A DNA stretch of 64,000 bases, from the NCBI RefSeq assembly GCF_001423885.1, contig NZ_LMPP01000001.1:1403543-1467542 (forward strand), in the 5' to 3' direction. How positions within the stretch are numbered: the first letter of the stretch is position 1; every line of letters begins with the position of its first letter. The position numbers and the translations under genes were made by a program. Below are positions 25,458 through 34,699 of the stretch, piece after piece. The DNA is from Rathayibacter sp. Leaf185. GTDB lineage: Bacteria > Actinomycetota > Actinomycetes > Actinomycetales > Microbacteriaceae. The notes under the pieces are model-generated. The model did not search any database. It was not told where the DNA came from and worked only from the letters and a program-made list of their open reading frames with translations.

Positions 25458-27533
25458 ATGGCACGCGTACGCGACACCGTCGACGAGAAGCCCGCCGAGC
25501 AGGCTCCGGTCGACCCCGAGTTCGAGCCCGGCGAGGGCGACGGCGGGATGTTCGGCGACGGCCCGCCCGCCCGCAAGGCGCAGCACTTCTGGCCGTCCGC
25601 CAAGCGGCTGTTCAGCCTGCTCGGCCCCGAGCGCGCCCGGATGATCCTGGTGGTCGCCCTGGTGTCCGCCTCCGTGGTGCTCACCGTGATCGCCCCGAAG
25701 ATCCTCGGGCAGGCGATGGACACCATCTTCAACGGCGTGATCGGCGCGCAGCTCCCCGCCGGGGTCCCGCTCGAGCAGATCATCGAGCAGCAGCGGGCGT
25801 CGGGCAACGGCACGTTCGCGGACATGCTCTCCAAGACGGACATCGTCCCCGGGCAGGGCGTCGACTTCGTCGTGCTGGGGCGCCTCATCATCATCGTGCT
25901 GCTGATGTACGTCGTCGCGTCGGTGCTGATGTGGGCGCAGGGCTTCCTCCTCAACGGGCTGGTCATGCGCGTCGTCTACGGCCTGCGCCAGGACATCGAG
26001 GCCAAGCTGAACCGGCTCCCGCTGCGCTACTTCGACACCCGTCAGCGCGGCGACGTGATGTCGCGCGTCACCAACGACGTCGACAACATCCAGACCGCGC
26101 TCCAGCAGGCGTTCTCGCAGCTCGTGCAGTCGGTGCTGACGATCATCGGCATCGCGGCGATGATGTTCATCGTCTCGTGGCAGCTCGCGCTGATCGCACT
26201 GATCTCCATCCCGCTGTCGGGGATCATCGCCGGCGTCATCGGCGCCCGCTCGCAGAAGCTCTTCGCGGCGCAGTGGAAGAACACCGGGGCGCTCAACGGC
26301 CACATCGAGGAGACGTTCTCGGGTCTCGAGATCGTCCGCGCCTTCGGGCGCGACCGCGAGATGCTCGAGGAGTTCGACCGCCGCAACGACAGCCTCTACA
26401 GCGCCTCCTTCGGCGCCCAGTTCGTCTCGGGCATGATCATGCCCGCGATGACCTTCGTCTCCTACCTGTCCTACGTGCTGATCGCCGTCGTCGGCGGGCT
26501 GCGGGTCGCCTCCGGTCAGCTGACCCTCGGCGACGCGACCGCCTTCATCCAGTACTCGCGCGAGTTCACGCAGCCCGTCACCCAGCTCGCGAGCATGGCC
26601 AACATGCTGCAGTCGGGCGTGGCCTCGGCCGAGCGCACCTTCGAGCTGCTCGACGCCGACGAGCAGGACCCCGAGACCGCCACCGCGTCGCTCCCCGAGC
26701 GCACCGACGGCCACGTCGAGTTCCAGGACGTCTCGTTCTCGTACGACCCCGAGCAGCCCCTCATCGAGGGCCTCTCGTTCTCGGCGCAGCCCGGCCAGAC
26801 CGTGGCGATCGTCGGCCCGACCGGCGCCGGCAAGACCACGCTGGTGAATCTGGTGATGCGCTTCTACGAGCTCACCGGCGGACGCATCCTCCTCGACGGC
26901 GTCGACATCACCGAGCTCGCCCGCGGCGATCTGCGCTCCCGCGTGGGCATGGTGCTGCAGGACGCCTGGCTCTTCCAGGGCACGATCCGCGAGAACATCC
27001 GCTACGGCCGCCTCGATGCGACCGACGACGAGATCGCCGACGCCGCGCGCGCCACGATGGTCGACCGCTTCGTGCAGCAGCTGCCCGAGGGCTACGACAC
27101 GGTGCTCGACGCCGAGGGCGGCAGCGTCTCGGCCGGAGAGCGCCAGCTCATCACGATCGCGCGCGCGTTCCTCGCCAACCCCTCGCTGCTGATCCTCGAC
27201 GAGGCGACCTCCTCGGTCGACACCCGCACCGAGCTGCTCGTGCAGCACGCGATGAACGCGCTGCGCACCGACCGGACGTCGTTCGTCATCGCGCACCGTC
27301 TCTCGACGATCCGCGATGCCGACACGATCCTCGTGATGGAGTCGGGCCGCATCGTCGAGCAGGGTGCACACGAGGCCCTCCTCGAACGCCGAGGCGCCTA
27401 CTACGACCTCTACATGACGCAGTTCCGCGGCGGAGGCGAGGAGGCGGGCAGTGCGGCCGCACCAGCGGGCCTTCCGGGCGGCGCAGAGGCCGCAACGGCT
27501 GCGCTCCCGGGCGGCGGAGGGAACGCGCCCTAG
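25458..27533 (+). CDS. ABC exporter half-transporter, second subunit
   Basis: A 691-residue partner of the preceding protein. An N-terminal hydrophilic extension of about 50 residues is followed by the six-helix membrane domain with an extra extracellular loop (about 100-135), and an ATPase (about 420-660) with Walker A GPTGAGKTT, signature VSAGERQL and consensus Walker B LLILDEATSSVD including the catalytic Glu. The signature has SAGE instead of SGGQ. In heterodimers the consensus hydrolysis site combines this Walker B with the partner's VSGGQ. The tail is Gly/Ala-rich. The substrate is unknown; lipid or drug export is typical. Confidence 0.93.
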   Translation: MARVRDTVDEKPAEQAPVDPEFEPGEGDGGMFGDGPPARKAQHFWPSAKRLFSLLGPERARMILVVALVSASVVLTVIAPKILGQAMDTIFNGVIGAQLPAGVPLEQIIEQQRASGNGTFADMLSKTDIVPGQGVDFVVLGRLIIIVLLMYVVASVLMWAQGFLLNGLVMRVVYGLRQDIEAKLNRLPLRYFDTRQRGDVMSRVTNDVDNIQTALQQAFSQLVQSVLTIIGIAAMMFIVSWQLALIALISIPLSGIIAGVIGARSQKLFAAQWKNTGALNGHIEETFSGLEIVRAFGRDREMLEEFDRRNDSLYSASFGAQFVSGMIMPAMTFVSYLSYVLIAVVGGLRVASGQLTLGDATAFIQYSREFTQPVTQLASMANMLQSGVASAERTFELLDADEQDPETATASLPERTDGHVEFQDVSFSYDPEQPLIEGLSFSAQPGQTVAIVGPTGAGKTTLVNLVMRFYELTGGRILLDGVDITELARGDLRSRVGMVLQDAWLFQGTIRENIRYGRLDATDDEIADAARATMVDRFVQQLPEGYDTVLDAEGGSVSAGERQLITIARAFLANPSLLILDEATSSVDTRTELLVQHAMNALRTDRTSFVIAHRLSTIRDADTILVMESGRIVEQGAHEALLERRGAYYDLYMTQFRGGGEEAGSAAAPAGLPGGAEAATAALPGGGGNAP

Positions 27534-27536
27534 AGT
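27531..27536 (+). promoter_or_regulatory. -10 box for a leaderless pyrE message
   Basis: TAGAGT ends 7 nt before the GTG at 27543 and overlaps the stop codon of the preceding exporter gene. This supports the GTG start and a leaderless transcript. Confidence 0.55.
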
Positions 27537-27542
27537 AGGGGC

Positions 27543-28091
27543 GTGAACGACGCACGCCAGAAGCTCATCGAGTACATCGGCTCCGACGCCGTCTTCCACG
27601 GGGACTTCACCCTGACGAGCGGCAAGAAGGCGAGCTACTACGTCGACCTGCGACGCGTGAGCCTCGACCACCGGGTCGCACCGCTGATCGGCCAGGTCAT
27701 GCTCGACCTCATCGCGCCGATCGAGCGGGTCGACGCCGTCGGCGGTCTCACCATGGGAGCCGATCCGATCGCCTCCGCGATCCTGCACCAGGGCGTCGCA
27801 CGCGGCCTCTCCTACGACGCGTTCGTCGTGCGCAAGCAGCCGAAGGACCACGGCCGCGGTCGCCAGGTCGAGGGCCCCGACCTCGCGGGCAAGCGCGTCG
27901 TCGTCGTCGAGGACACCTCCACCACCGGCGGCTCGCCGCTCGCCGCCATCGAGGCGCTGGTGAAGGTCGGTGCTGAGATCGCCGGAGTCGCGGTCGTCGT
28001 CGACCGCGCCACCGGGGCCCGAGAGATCATCGAGGCCGCCGGGTACCCCTACTTCGCCGCGATCGGGCTGGCCGACCTCGGCCTGAGCTGA
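27543..28091 (+). CDS. pyrE: Orotate phosphoribosyltransferase
   Basis: Converts orotate and PRPP to OMP in pyrimidine biosynthesis. The 182 residues carry the N-terminal substrate motif GDFTLTSGKKASYYVDLR, the mobile-loop basic residues RKQPKDHGRGRQ and the PRPP-binding motif VVVVEDTSTTGGS at about 119-131. The start is GTG at 27543, supported by a -10 box 7 nt upstream. The gene is not with other pyr genes. Its stop overlaps the next start (TGATG), so the following membrane protein is translationally coupled. Confidence 0.95.
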   Translation: MNDARQKLIEYIGSDAVFHGDFTLTSGKKASYYVDLRRVSLDHRVAPLIGQVMLDLIAPIERVDAVGGLTMGADPIASAILHQGVARGLSYDAFVVRKQPKDHGRGRQVEGPDLAGKRVVVVEDTSTTGGSPLAAIEALVKVGAEIAGVAVVVDRATGAREIIEAAGYPYFAAIGLADLGLS

Positions 28092-30055
28092 TGGTCGACG
28101 AGCGCGGTCGCGACGGCGACGAGCCCGGGGGAGCGGATCGCCCGCAGGACCCGGCGCGCCCGGGCGCCGGGAGCGACTGGCTCCTGCAGCAGCTCAGCGA
28201 CGGCCGGCTCAAGAGCATCTTCGACGCCCCGCGGAGGCGTCCGGCCCAGCCTGTCGCGCCTGCCGGCGAGGAGCCGACTGCCGTCGACGCGGCACCGGAG
28301 ACCGACGCACCCGTGCGCAGCGACGTCGAGTCCGGCGAGCGCGACGCCGCGACCGACGACGAGCCGCCCGCCCCGTCCGGATCCAGGCCCGTCGCCTCCG
28401 CCGTCTGGCCGGCCGAGCCGTTGCGCGTCGATTCCGCGCAGACCGGACCGGACGCGGACACTGCTGCGGAGGAGGCGCCGTCGAGCGCCGCTGAGGGCGA
28501 GTCGGTGGCGCAGGCGACCGAGTCGCAGGAGCCGGCGTCGACTTCGGCCGAGGACGCCACCGAGTCGCAGGCGGGCCCGGCCGGCGCCGCGGCTCCCGCC
28601 GAGCAGTCCGCACCGGAGTCGTCCGCTCCCGAGCCGGTTTCGGCGGCACCATCCGCACCGGAGCCGACCGTGCAGTCGCCGACCCCGCGCGCCGAGGAGA
28701 CCCCTGCCGTCGCTCCTGACGAGCCGGCGCCCGCAGCACCGCCGTCCGCTCCCGACGAGTCGCGCCGTACGCCGCAGGCTCCTGCAGCCACCCCTCCTGT
28801 CGACGCCTCTCCGGCCACGACGCCCGCTCCGCTGCCGACCGCCGAACCGCCGGTCGATCTGCCGACGGCGCCCCCGAGGCTCCGCGCCGAGGCGCACCGC
28901 CGCGACGACCGCCCCGAGGGAGCCACGCCGCCTGCGCCGCGCGATCCGGCCGAGGTGGAGGCCGTAGCCTCCGACACCGTGTACCACTGGCCCGATCCCC
29001 GGGGCGGCTGGGACGCGCCTCCGGTCTGGGAGGAGGTCGTCGCTCCGCGCGAGGAGCCCGACGACGACGGGGGCGACGAGGAGCTGTGGCGCGAGACCGC
29101 CGGCGTCTACGCCTGGAATCTCGAGCCGACCGCCGACGAGACCGCCACCGACTCGGGTGAGCCCGATCGCGCGGAGCCGGTGGGCGACGACGCTCCGACG
29201 GGCGCCGCCACACCCTTCCGCACAGCGGCCGCGGCGGCGCACGTCAATGCGACGCCGACCGGGGCGCAGGAGCCGCGATCCCGGCAGCCGCGCACCGAGA
29301 AGGCGCGCACCCCGCGCGAGCCGCTCGCCCCGAAGGAGCCGAAGGCCCCGAAGGAGCCGCGGACCCCGAGAGAGCCGCGCGCTGCGAAGGAGCCGCGCGC
29401 ACCGAGAGAGCCTCGCCCCGCACGTGTCGCCACCGCGACGAGCGCCTCGCGGCGGCTCCTCGAGCGCCCGGAGAGCCGTCGCCGGCTGCTGATCGGTCTG
29501 ATCGCTCTGGGCGTCGTCATCGTGCTCGCCGCCCTCGTCGCGCTCGGCATCGCGATCGGCTCGGCCGGAGCGCGCACCGACGGTGCCGCGGCCCCCGCGC
29601 CCGCCGCGACCGATCCCGCCTCCGCATCGGCCGCCCCGTCCGTCGCTCCGACCGCCGAGATCCCGACCGTGGGCCCGCTCCCGGCGGGCGTCTGGGCCTG
29701 GAGCACCCTCCTCGGCGGCGAGTGCCTGCAGCCCTTCGACTCGGTCTGGGCCGAGGAGTTCACCGTCGTCGACTGCGCCACCGCGCACACCGCCGAGATG
29801 GTCGACACCGGCCGGCTGACCGATGCGACGTTCCCCGGTCAGGAGGCGCTCGCCGTCGCGGTCGCCTCGATCTGCCAGGCCGAGGGAGTCGTCGACGTGA
29901 CGGGTGCCGAGGCCTACGGCGACGTCCAGGTGTCGGGCGCGTTCCCGGTCACGCAGGAGCAGTGGGACGCGGGTGAGCGCAGCTACTACTGCTTCGTCGA
30001 CCGTGCAGGCGGCGGCGAGCTGATCGGCACCCTCGACGGGACCCCCTCCGCCTGA
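28091..30055 (+). CDS. Pro/Ala/Glu-rich membrane protein with Septum_form-like domain
   Basis: A 654-residue protein. Residues ~1-430 are low-complexity, acidic and rich in Pro, Ala, Ser and Glu; about 410-450 holds a run of KEPRxP/REPRxP-type hexapeptide repeats that is strongly basic. One transmembrane segment (about 464-493) leads to a C-terminal extracellular domain (about 530-654) with GGECLQPF, VVDCATAHTAEMV and YYCFVDR, which resembles Septum_form-type domains with paired cysteines. The topology implies a large disordered cytoplasmic arm and a small outside domain, perhaps at the cell envelope. Coupled to pyrE by a TGATG overlap. The function is not known. Confidence 0.75.
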   Translation: MVDERGRDGDEPGGADRPQDPARPGAGSDWLLQQLSDGRLKSIFDAPRRRPAQPVAPAGEEPTAVDAAPETDAPVRSDVESGERDAATDDEPPAPSGSRPVASAVWPAEPLRVDSAQTGPDADTAAEEAPSSAAEGESVAQATESQEPASTSAEDATESQAGPAGAAAPAEQSAPESSAPEPVSAAPSAPEPTVQSPTPRAEETPAVAPDEPAPAAPPSAPDESRRTPQAPAATPPVDASPATTPAPLPTAEPPVDLPTAPPRLRAEAHRRDDRPEGATPPAPRDPAEVEAVASDTVYHWPDPRGGWDAPPVWEEVVAPREEPDDDGGDEELWRETAGVYAWNLEPTADETATDSGEPDRAEPVGDDAPTGAATPFRTAAAAAHVNATPTGAQEPRSRQPRTEKARTPREPLAPKEPKAPKEPRTPREPRAAKEPRAPREPRPARVATATSASRRLLERPESRRRLLIGLIALGVVIVLAALVALGIAIGSAGARTDGAAAPAPAATDPASASAAPSVAPTAEIPTVGPLPAGVWAWSTLLGGECLQPFDSVWAEEFTVVDCATAHTAEMVDTGRLTDATFPGQEALAVAVASICQAEGVVDVTGAEAYGDVQVSGAFPVTQEQWDAGERSYYCFVDRAGGGELIGTLDGTPSA

Positions 30056-30078
30056 CGCGGCTTGTAGGGTTGCCGATC

Positions 30079-30735
30079 GTGGACGAGGACAACGCGACGA
30101 CCGACGCTCCCGGCCCCACCGCCTCGGTCGAGGCCACCACCCACGGAGTAGGACCCTGGCGGGGCGAGCCGCCCGACGACGACCGGCTCGACCCCGAGCT
30201 GCTCGCGAACGGCGACTCCCGCAACGTCGTCGACCGCTTCCGCTACTGGCGGATGGACGCCATCGTCGCCGAGCTCGACCGCACGCGGCACCCGTTCCAC
30301 GTGGCCATCGAGAACTGGCAGCACGACATGAACATCGGCTCGATCGTCCGCAGCGCGAACGCGTTCGGGGCCGAGAGCGTGCACATCGTCGGCCGCCGCC
30401 GCTGGAACAAGCGCGGAGCGATGGTCACCGACCGGTACCAGCACGTGCAGCACCACGAGACGGTCGCCGATCTCGCGCAGTGGGCGGCGGCGGCGGCGGT
30501 CCCGGTGATCGCGATCGACAACGTCCCCGGGTGCGCGCCCCTCGAGACCTACGCCCTGCCGGAGCGCTGCGTGCTGCTGTTCGGGCAGGAGGGGCCGGGG
30601 CTGTCTCCGGAGGCGCTCGCCGCGTCCGCCGCGATCCTCGAGATCTCGCAGTTCGGCTCGACCCGCTCGATCAACGCCTCGGCCGCCGCCGCCGTCACCA
30701 TGCACGCCTGGATCCTGCAGCACGTCCGCTTCTGA
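30079..30735 (+). CDS. TrmH/SpoU-family RNA 2'-O-methyltransferase
   Basis: S-adenosylmethionine-dependent ribose methyltransferase with the SPOUT trefoil knot, about 218 residues. The three motifs are intact: NIGSIVRSANAFG (motif 1, catalytic Arg), LLFGQEGPGLSPEAL (motif 2) and FGSTRSINASAAAAVTMH (motif 3). The tRNA or rRNA target cannot be decided. The start was set to GTG 30079, because TAGGGT (30065-30070) sits upstream and the earlier TTG at 30070 overlaps that box. It ends before a hairpin shared with the convergent HAD gene. Confidence 0.88.
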   Translation: MDEDNATTDAPGPTASVEATTHGVGPWRGEPPDDDRLDPELLANGDSRNVVDRFRYWRMDAIVAELDRTRHPFHVAIENWQHDMNIGSIVRSANAFGAESVHIVGRRRWNKRGAMVTDRYQHVQHHETVADLAQWAAAAAVPVIAIDNVPGCAPLETYALPERCVLLFGQEGPGLSPEALAASAAILEISQFGSTRSINASAAAAVTMHAWILQHVRF

Positions 30736-30787
30736 GCCCGCAGCCTCACCAGCCTCCACGTCGAGCGAACAGCGGACCCGCCCGCCC

Positions 30788-30820
30788 GCTGGTCGAGTTG
30801 CCCCGCAGGGGCGTATCGGG
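30788..30820. terminator. GCCCC-GCA-GGGGC hairpin between convergent genes
   Basis: The element GCTGGTCGAGTTGCCCCGCA followed by GGGGCGTATCGGG centres on a perfect GCCCC/GGGGC stem with a 3-nt loop. It lies midway between the methyltransferase stop (30735) and the HAD phosphatase stop (30885). Confidence 0.55.
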
Positions 30821-30884
30821 CGCACACAGCGTCCTCCGGACCGCCGTCCGCGCTGCGGGTGCGGGCGACGGAGACAGGGCCGGT

Positions 30885-31703
30885 TCAGACGACGGCGTCG
30901 GGCGGGAACTCGGACTCGAGCGGCTCCGCGGACAGGAGCTCGTGCACGCCGCTCAGCACCTCGTCGGGGCGGAACGGGTAGCGCTCCATCTCGGCGTTGT
31001 CGCTGATGCCGGTCATCACGAGGACCGTGTGCAGCCCGGCCTCGATGCCCGCGATGATGTCGGTGTCCATCCGGTCGCCGATCATGCCGGTGTTCTCACT
31101 GTGCGCGCCGATCTTGTTCATCGCCGAGCGGAACATCATCGGGTTCGGCTTGCCGACGACGTACGGATCCTTGCCGGTCGCCTTGGTGATCAGCGCCGCG
31201 ATCGCGCCGGTCGCGGGCATCACGCCCTCGGCACTCGGGCCGGTCGCATCCGGGTTGGTGACGATGAACCGGGCGCCGTCGATGATCAGGCGGATCGCCT
31301 TCGTGATCGCCTCGAAGCTGTAGTTGCGGGTCTCGCCGACGACGACGTAGTCGGGCGCCGTCTCGGTCATGATGAAGCCCGCCTCGTGGAGGGCCGTCGT
31401 GATACCGGCCTCGCCGATGACGAAGGCGCTGCCTCCGGGGATCTGCGACGCGCAGAAGTCGGCCGTCGCGAGCGCACTCGTCCAGATGCGCTCCTCGGGC
31501 ACGTGCAGGCCCGAGGCCCGCAGCCGCGCCGCGAGATCGCGCGGAGTGAAGATGGAGTTGTTGGTGAGCACCAGGAACGGGACTCCGGCGTCCGTCCACT
31601 CCTGGATCAGCTCGGGCGCCCCGGGGAGCGCCTTGTTCTCGTGCACCAGCACGCCGTCCATGTCGGTCAGCCAGCACTCGACATCATTGCGGTTAGTCGC
31701 CAT
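30885..31703 (-). CDS. HAD-IIA family phosphatase, NagD-like
   Basis: A 272-residue HAD-superfamily hydrolase. Motif I is DMDGVLVHENK (nucleophile Asp14 and Asp16 in LTDMDGV), motif II is LVLTNNSIFTPRDL, motif III Lys lies in VVGKPNPMMFRSAM and motif IV is MIGDRMDTDIIAGIEAG. The large IIA-type cap lies between motifs II and III. Relatives dephosphorylate nucleotides or sugar phosphates; the substrate is not known. ATG at 31703 has TAGCAT ending 7 nt upstream, another leaderless candidate. Confidence 0.9.
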   Translation of the reverse strand: MATNRNDVECWLTDMDGVLVHENKALPGAPELIQEWTDAGVPFLVLTNNSIFTPRDLAARLRASGLHVPEERIWTSALATADFCASQIPGGSAFVIGEAGITTALHEAGFIMTETAPDYVVVGETRNYSFEAITKAIRLIIDGARFIVTNPDATGPSAEGVMPATGAIAALITKATGKDPYVVGKPNPMMFRSAMNKIGAHSENTGMIGDRMDTDIIAGIEAGLHTVLVMTGISDNAEMERYPFRPDEVLSGVHELLSAEPLESEFPPDAVV

Positions 31704-31808
31704 CCCCCGATGCTATCCGCGGACCACCCGACGCGCGTCGTGCGCAGTGGCGGCGCACTCACGGCCGTGTGCGCCGAGCTCCCGCAGGGTGATCGTCGAA
31801 CTCGCGGA

Positions 31809-34226
31809 TCACCCGGTCCACACCGCCGATACGGAGTCGATGCGGTCAGGTCGACGGTCGACGCAGAAGCCGACAGCGCTCCCGATCCGTCGCCACGCCA
31901 GTGCCGCCCGGCCGCGGATCGACCCGGCGACGATCGCGGCTGCGGTCGCGGCGCTGAGTCCGGTCAGCCATTCGGCCTGATTCGCCCAGACGGTGTCGTC
32001 CTCCCCCGCGGCCCGGAGAGAGGCCAGGATGTCGGGCACCAGCGGCGATGGGTCGCCCCCCGACTGTGTGACGGCGATCGCCTGGTTCAGCAGCGCGACG
32101 ACGAACTGCTCGTTCTCGGCACCCCACCGTCCGGGAGCGAGGTACTCGTGCTCGGTCACCGGCTCCTGCATCCTCGAGGACACCTCGGCCGTCGGCTCCA
32201 GGGCCGACCACGGTTGCTCCGACCAGCGCGCCTCTCGGACGTCGCGCTCGAGCAGGCGGTCGTCGTCGGCGAACACTCCGTGGACCAGCCGCGTCACTCC
32301 GGTGGCCAGCTCTGTCACGAACAGGCGATCGCCGCTGCCGTGCGCGTGCTGATGCGCGGAGTCGACGCCCGCCGGACTGAGCGTGAGCATCTCGGAGCCG
32401 TCCGGGGAGGCGGCGGGGTGCCAGAAGAACGGGAATTCGGGGTTCACGATCGTGTCCGGAGTCAGCGCTGGGAAGTCGCGGACGTGCTCTCCGGTGTTCA
32501 CGTCGTACAGGCGCGGCACGGCGAGGCCGTCCGTGTGCTCCACGGTGAGCAGGGTCGACGTCGTGCCGGGCCACCAGCCGGCGTTCCCGACGTCCACCGT
32601 CAGCAGTCGTCCCGTCGCGACCTCGATGAGTCGCGTCTGGCGGGTGCTCGTGACCAGCAGCCAGCGCCCGTCACCGCTGAAGCGGAGAGGATCGGCGCCC
32701 GAGTACTCGTGCACCACGGTGAGCAGGCGGCGTGAGCCCGTCCTGTCGTACAGGTACACCGCGCCGGTGCTGGAGCCCAGGAAGGCGAGGACCGCTGCCG
32801 TCTCGCTGGCAGCGTGGTAGTCGACGGAGCCGGCGTCGATGGTCGCGTCGACGACCGTCATCGCGCCCGTCCGGAACGACCCCGCGTAGAGGCGCGGCAC
32901 GGGGTGGAACAGTCCGCCGGGGTGTCCGGCCTCGGCGAAGGAGAAGGCGTTCCGACCGTCGATGGCGCCGAGATCGTGGGCGGGCGGCGATCCCCAGTTC
33001 TCGTGCGTGGGGTGACCGATCGCGAGGAAGCGGCCGGACTCCTCGTGGAGTACCGCCGAGGACGCCGTCGTCGTGCTCGGGAGCATCGGCGCGTCTGATG
33101 CGGAGCGCCACGAGTGCTCGAATCCGTTGCCGCGCTGCTCGCGCAGCTGATGCGCGAGCCGGTCGAGGACGTCGAAGACGGAGCCGCCGTCGGGCAGGTT
33201 CTCGCGGATCCGCTCGGTGTGGTGGAAGCGGCCGGCATCGGCTCGGTCCACCGACCGCGACGGGGCGGCATCGGCGCTCGGCCGCGTCTCGAGGACGTCC
33301 CAGAGCGAGCTGTCCGTCGACGCGGCATCCCGATCGTCCTGGAGGCCGGTGACTCGGTCGCGGTAGGCGTGGGTGAGGGAGTCGACGAAGCGCTGCCCGG
33401 CGTCGAGTACGTCGTCCGGAGTGCTCGACGGCGCCAGGCGGGTGGTCGCCGTCACTGCCGGGTCCAGCCAGAGGAGGTCGTGACCGGCACCGACGCTCAC
33501 CCAGTCGAACGGCTCGAGCATCCCGTCCGCGCTCTCGCCGACGGTGGTGAAGAGGAGAGGGACCTCGTTCCACAGGCCGGCGAAGACGTCCACCGAGTCG
33601 CCCTCCTGGTCCGTGAAGGAGCGCTTGTACAGTTCCGGCTGCAGTCGCTCCCACGAGGACAGCGACCGGCGCAACGGGGCGGTCAGTGTCGGAAGACCCG
33701 CCTCCGCGGTGCCGACGGCGTGGAAGGCAGGCTCGGTCCAGACCGGGATCACATCGGCCGATTCGATGAGGTCCCGGAGCGCCGGGTCCGTGCTGCCCCT
33801 GACGATCAACTCCCTCCGATACGGAGGGCCGGCCGATTCGAACGGAGTCAGAACGGATGCGGTGACGTTCGAGCTGTTCGTCTCCGGCCCGCAGAAGACG
33901 ATGACCGCCGAACCGCCCAGGCCCTCCACGGCGACCCAGAACACCGCCTCATCGGAGTCGAGCTGCTGGAAACCCAGCCTCCGGTGTGTCGATCGGGTCA
34001 GCTCGGGTGCGACGCGCGACGCCGTGGCGAGGAGAGTCTCGACGGGGACGTCCGCCCACAGGGCGACCGACAGTCCCATCGATTCCGCGAGGGCGTACAG
34101 GAGCTGTCTCGGGTCGTCCTCCGAGAGTCCGGGGTCGCTCAGTGCGACTGTCTCGCGGACGTCCTGCGGCGGCATCGCCGACGGGGCGCTCGCGCTGCGC
34201 GCCTCTCTGCGGCGGAACAAGCCCAT
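31809..34226 (-). CDS. Large hypothetical protein (805 aa), beta-propeller-like C-terminal half
   Basis: Not assigned to a known family. The protein is soluble, without signal peptide or membrane segment, with a short basic start (MGLFRRREARSAS). The N-terminal ~300 residues are mixed alpha/beta. The region ~380-660 contains blade-like stretches such as FSGDGRWLLVTS, TRLIEVATGRLL and ASPDGSEMLTLS, suggesting a WD40/YVTN-type propeller with several blades. An Ala-rich helical tail follows. The ATG at 34226 was chosen over the further upstream frame because GAGAGGTG lies 5-6 nt before it. It is divergent from the tiny-ORF operon at 34542, so the two may share control. Antagonism or stress roles would be guesses. 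Confidence 0.7.
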   Translation of the reverse strand: MGLFRRREARSASAPSAMPPQDVRETVALSDPGLSEDDPRQLLYALAESMGLSVALWADVPVETLLATASRVAPELTRSTHRRLGFQQLDSDEAVFWVAVEGLGGSAVIVFCGPETNSSNVTASVLTPFESAGPPYRRELIVRGSTDPALRDLIESADVIPVWTEPAFHAVGTAEAGLPTLTAPLRRSLSSWERLQPELYKRSFTDQEGDSVDVFAGLWNEVPLLFTTVGESADGMLEPFDWVSVGAGHDLLWLDPAVTATTRLAPSSTPDDVLDAGQRFVDSLTHAYRDRVTGLQDDRDAASTDSSLWDVLETRPSADAAPSRSVDRADAGRFHHTERIRENLPDGGSVFDVLDRLAHQLREQRGNGFEHSWRSASDAPMLPSTTTASSAVLHEESGRFLAIGHPTHENWGSPPAHDLGAIDGRNAFSFAEAGHPGGLFHPVPRLYAGSFRTGAMTVVDATIDAGSVDYHAASETAAVLAFLGSSTGAVYLYDRTGSRRLLTVVHEYSGADPLRFSGDGRWLLVTSTRQTRLIEVATGRLLTVDVGNAGWWPGTTSTLLTVEHTDGLAVPRLYDVNTGEHVRDFPALTPDTIVNPEFPFFWHPAASPDGSEMLTLSPAGVDSAHQHAHGSGDRLFVTELATGVTRLVHGVFADDDRLLERDVREARWSEQPWSALEPTAEVSSRMQEPVTEHEYLAPGRWGAENEQFVVALLNQAIAVTQSGGDPSPLVPDILASLRAAGEDDTVWANQAEWLTGLSAATAAAIVAGSIRGRAALAWRRIGSAVGFCVDRRPDRIDSVSAVWTG

Positions 34227-34541
34227 GGTGCACCTCTCATCTCGATGCGCCGGATGCGCGCCTCGTCCGCAGTCGACACCTGCAGTCGGTCCTTCGTTAC
34301 ATGGACATGATGTCCTCGAAGCCTGGATCACCGCTACTCCGAATCCTGGTCGGACCCTGGCCCCCGCTGCGCCGAGGAGTGGACCCTGGAACCGATGTCG
34401 ATGAGGTCAGAGCGCCGTTCCCAGCGTCCCGCGCCACTCCACTTCGGGGGGTAGGCGACTTGTTCAAGGGAGTGGCCTAATAGACGTGATGTATCAATCT
34501 CCGATACGGACGTCGGAGAGCATCCTCGTGAGGAGAAGATC
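34227..34541. other. 315-bp divergent intergenic region
   Basis: Separates the 805-aa protein gene (minus) from the tiny-ORF operon (plus). A 59-codon frame from ATG 34302 lacks a ribosome site and is not counted. TTGTTC (34460-34465) and TAATAG (34478-34483) are promoter-like but only 12 bp apart. GTATC/GATAC (34491-34507) is a small hairpin 35 nt before the first tiny ORF. GAGGAG ends 7 nt before it. Confidence 0.45.
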
Positions 34542-34655
34542 ATGGCGTGTGCGTGCACTTCGGCAGGCAAGCCCCGATGCGCCTGGTGCAATGAGGCGGT
34601 CGTCAATCGGATGCCCGTGAGCCGGCACAACTGTCAATGGGGCAACTGCTCCTGA
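34542..34655 (+). CDS. Tiny Cys-rich protein, 37 aa, zinc-finger-like
   Basis: Unknown 37-residue protein. It begins MACACTSAGKPRCAWCNEAV and ends in a HNCQWGNCS tail. Six cysteines lie at 3, 5, 13, 16, 31 and 36. The CAWC knuckle followed by HNCxxxxC about 15 residues later resembles a minimal treble-clef or zinc-ribbon site. There is no signal peptide, so it should be cytosolic and metal-bound rather than disulfide-bonded, though a peptide precursor is possible. GAGGAG ends 7 nt upstream of ATG 34542, an ideal ribosome site. It is the first of three tiny ORFs in a row ending at a strong terminator. Confidence 0.65.
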   Translation: MACACTSAGKPRCAWCNEAVVNRMPVSRHNCQWGNCS

Positions 34656-34699
34656 CGCATCTCTCCGCCGATCCGGACGAACAGAAGGGAGACGCCATC

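Noticed and set aside
22619-25966. 1115-aa minus-strand frame
   Set aside because: Only its C-terminal 279 residues are exonuclease III; the rest is antisense to the ABC exporter genes.
34302-34480. 59-codon frame starting MDMMSSKPGS upstream of the tiny-ORF operon
   Set aside because: No ribosome site, no -10 box at leaderless distance and no recognisable composition, unlike the three tiny ORFs downstream.
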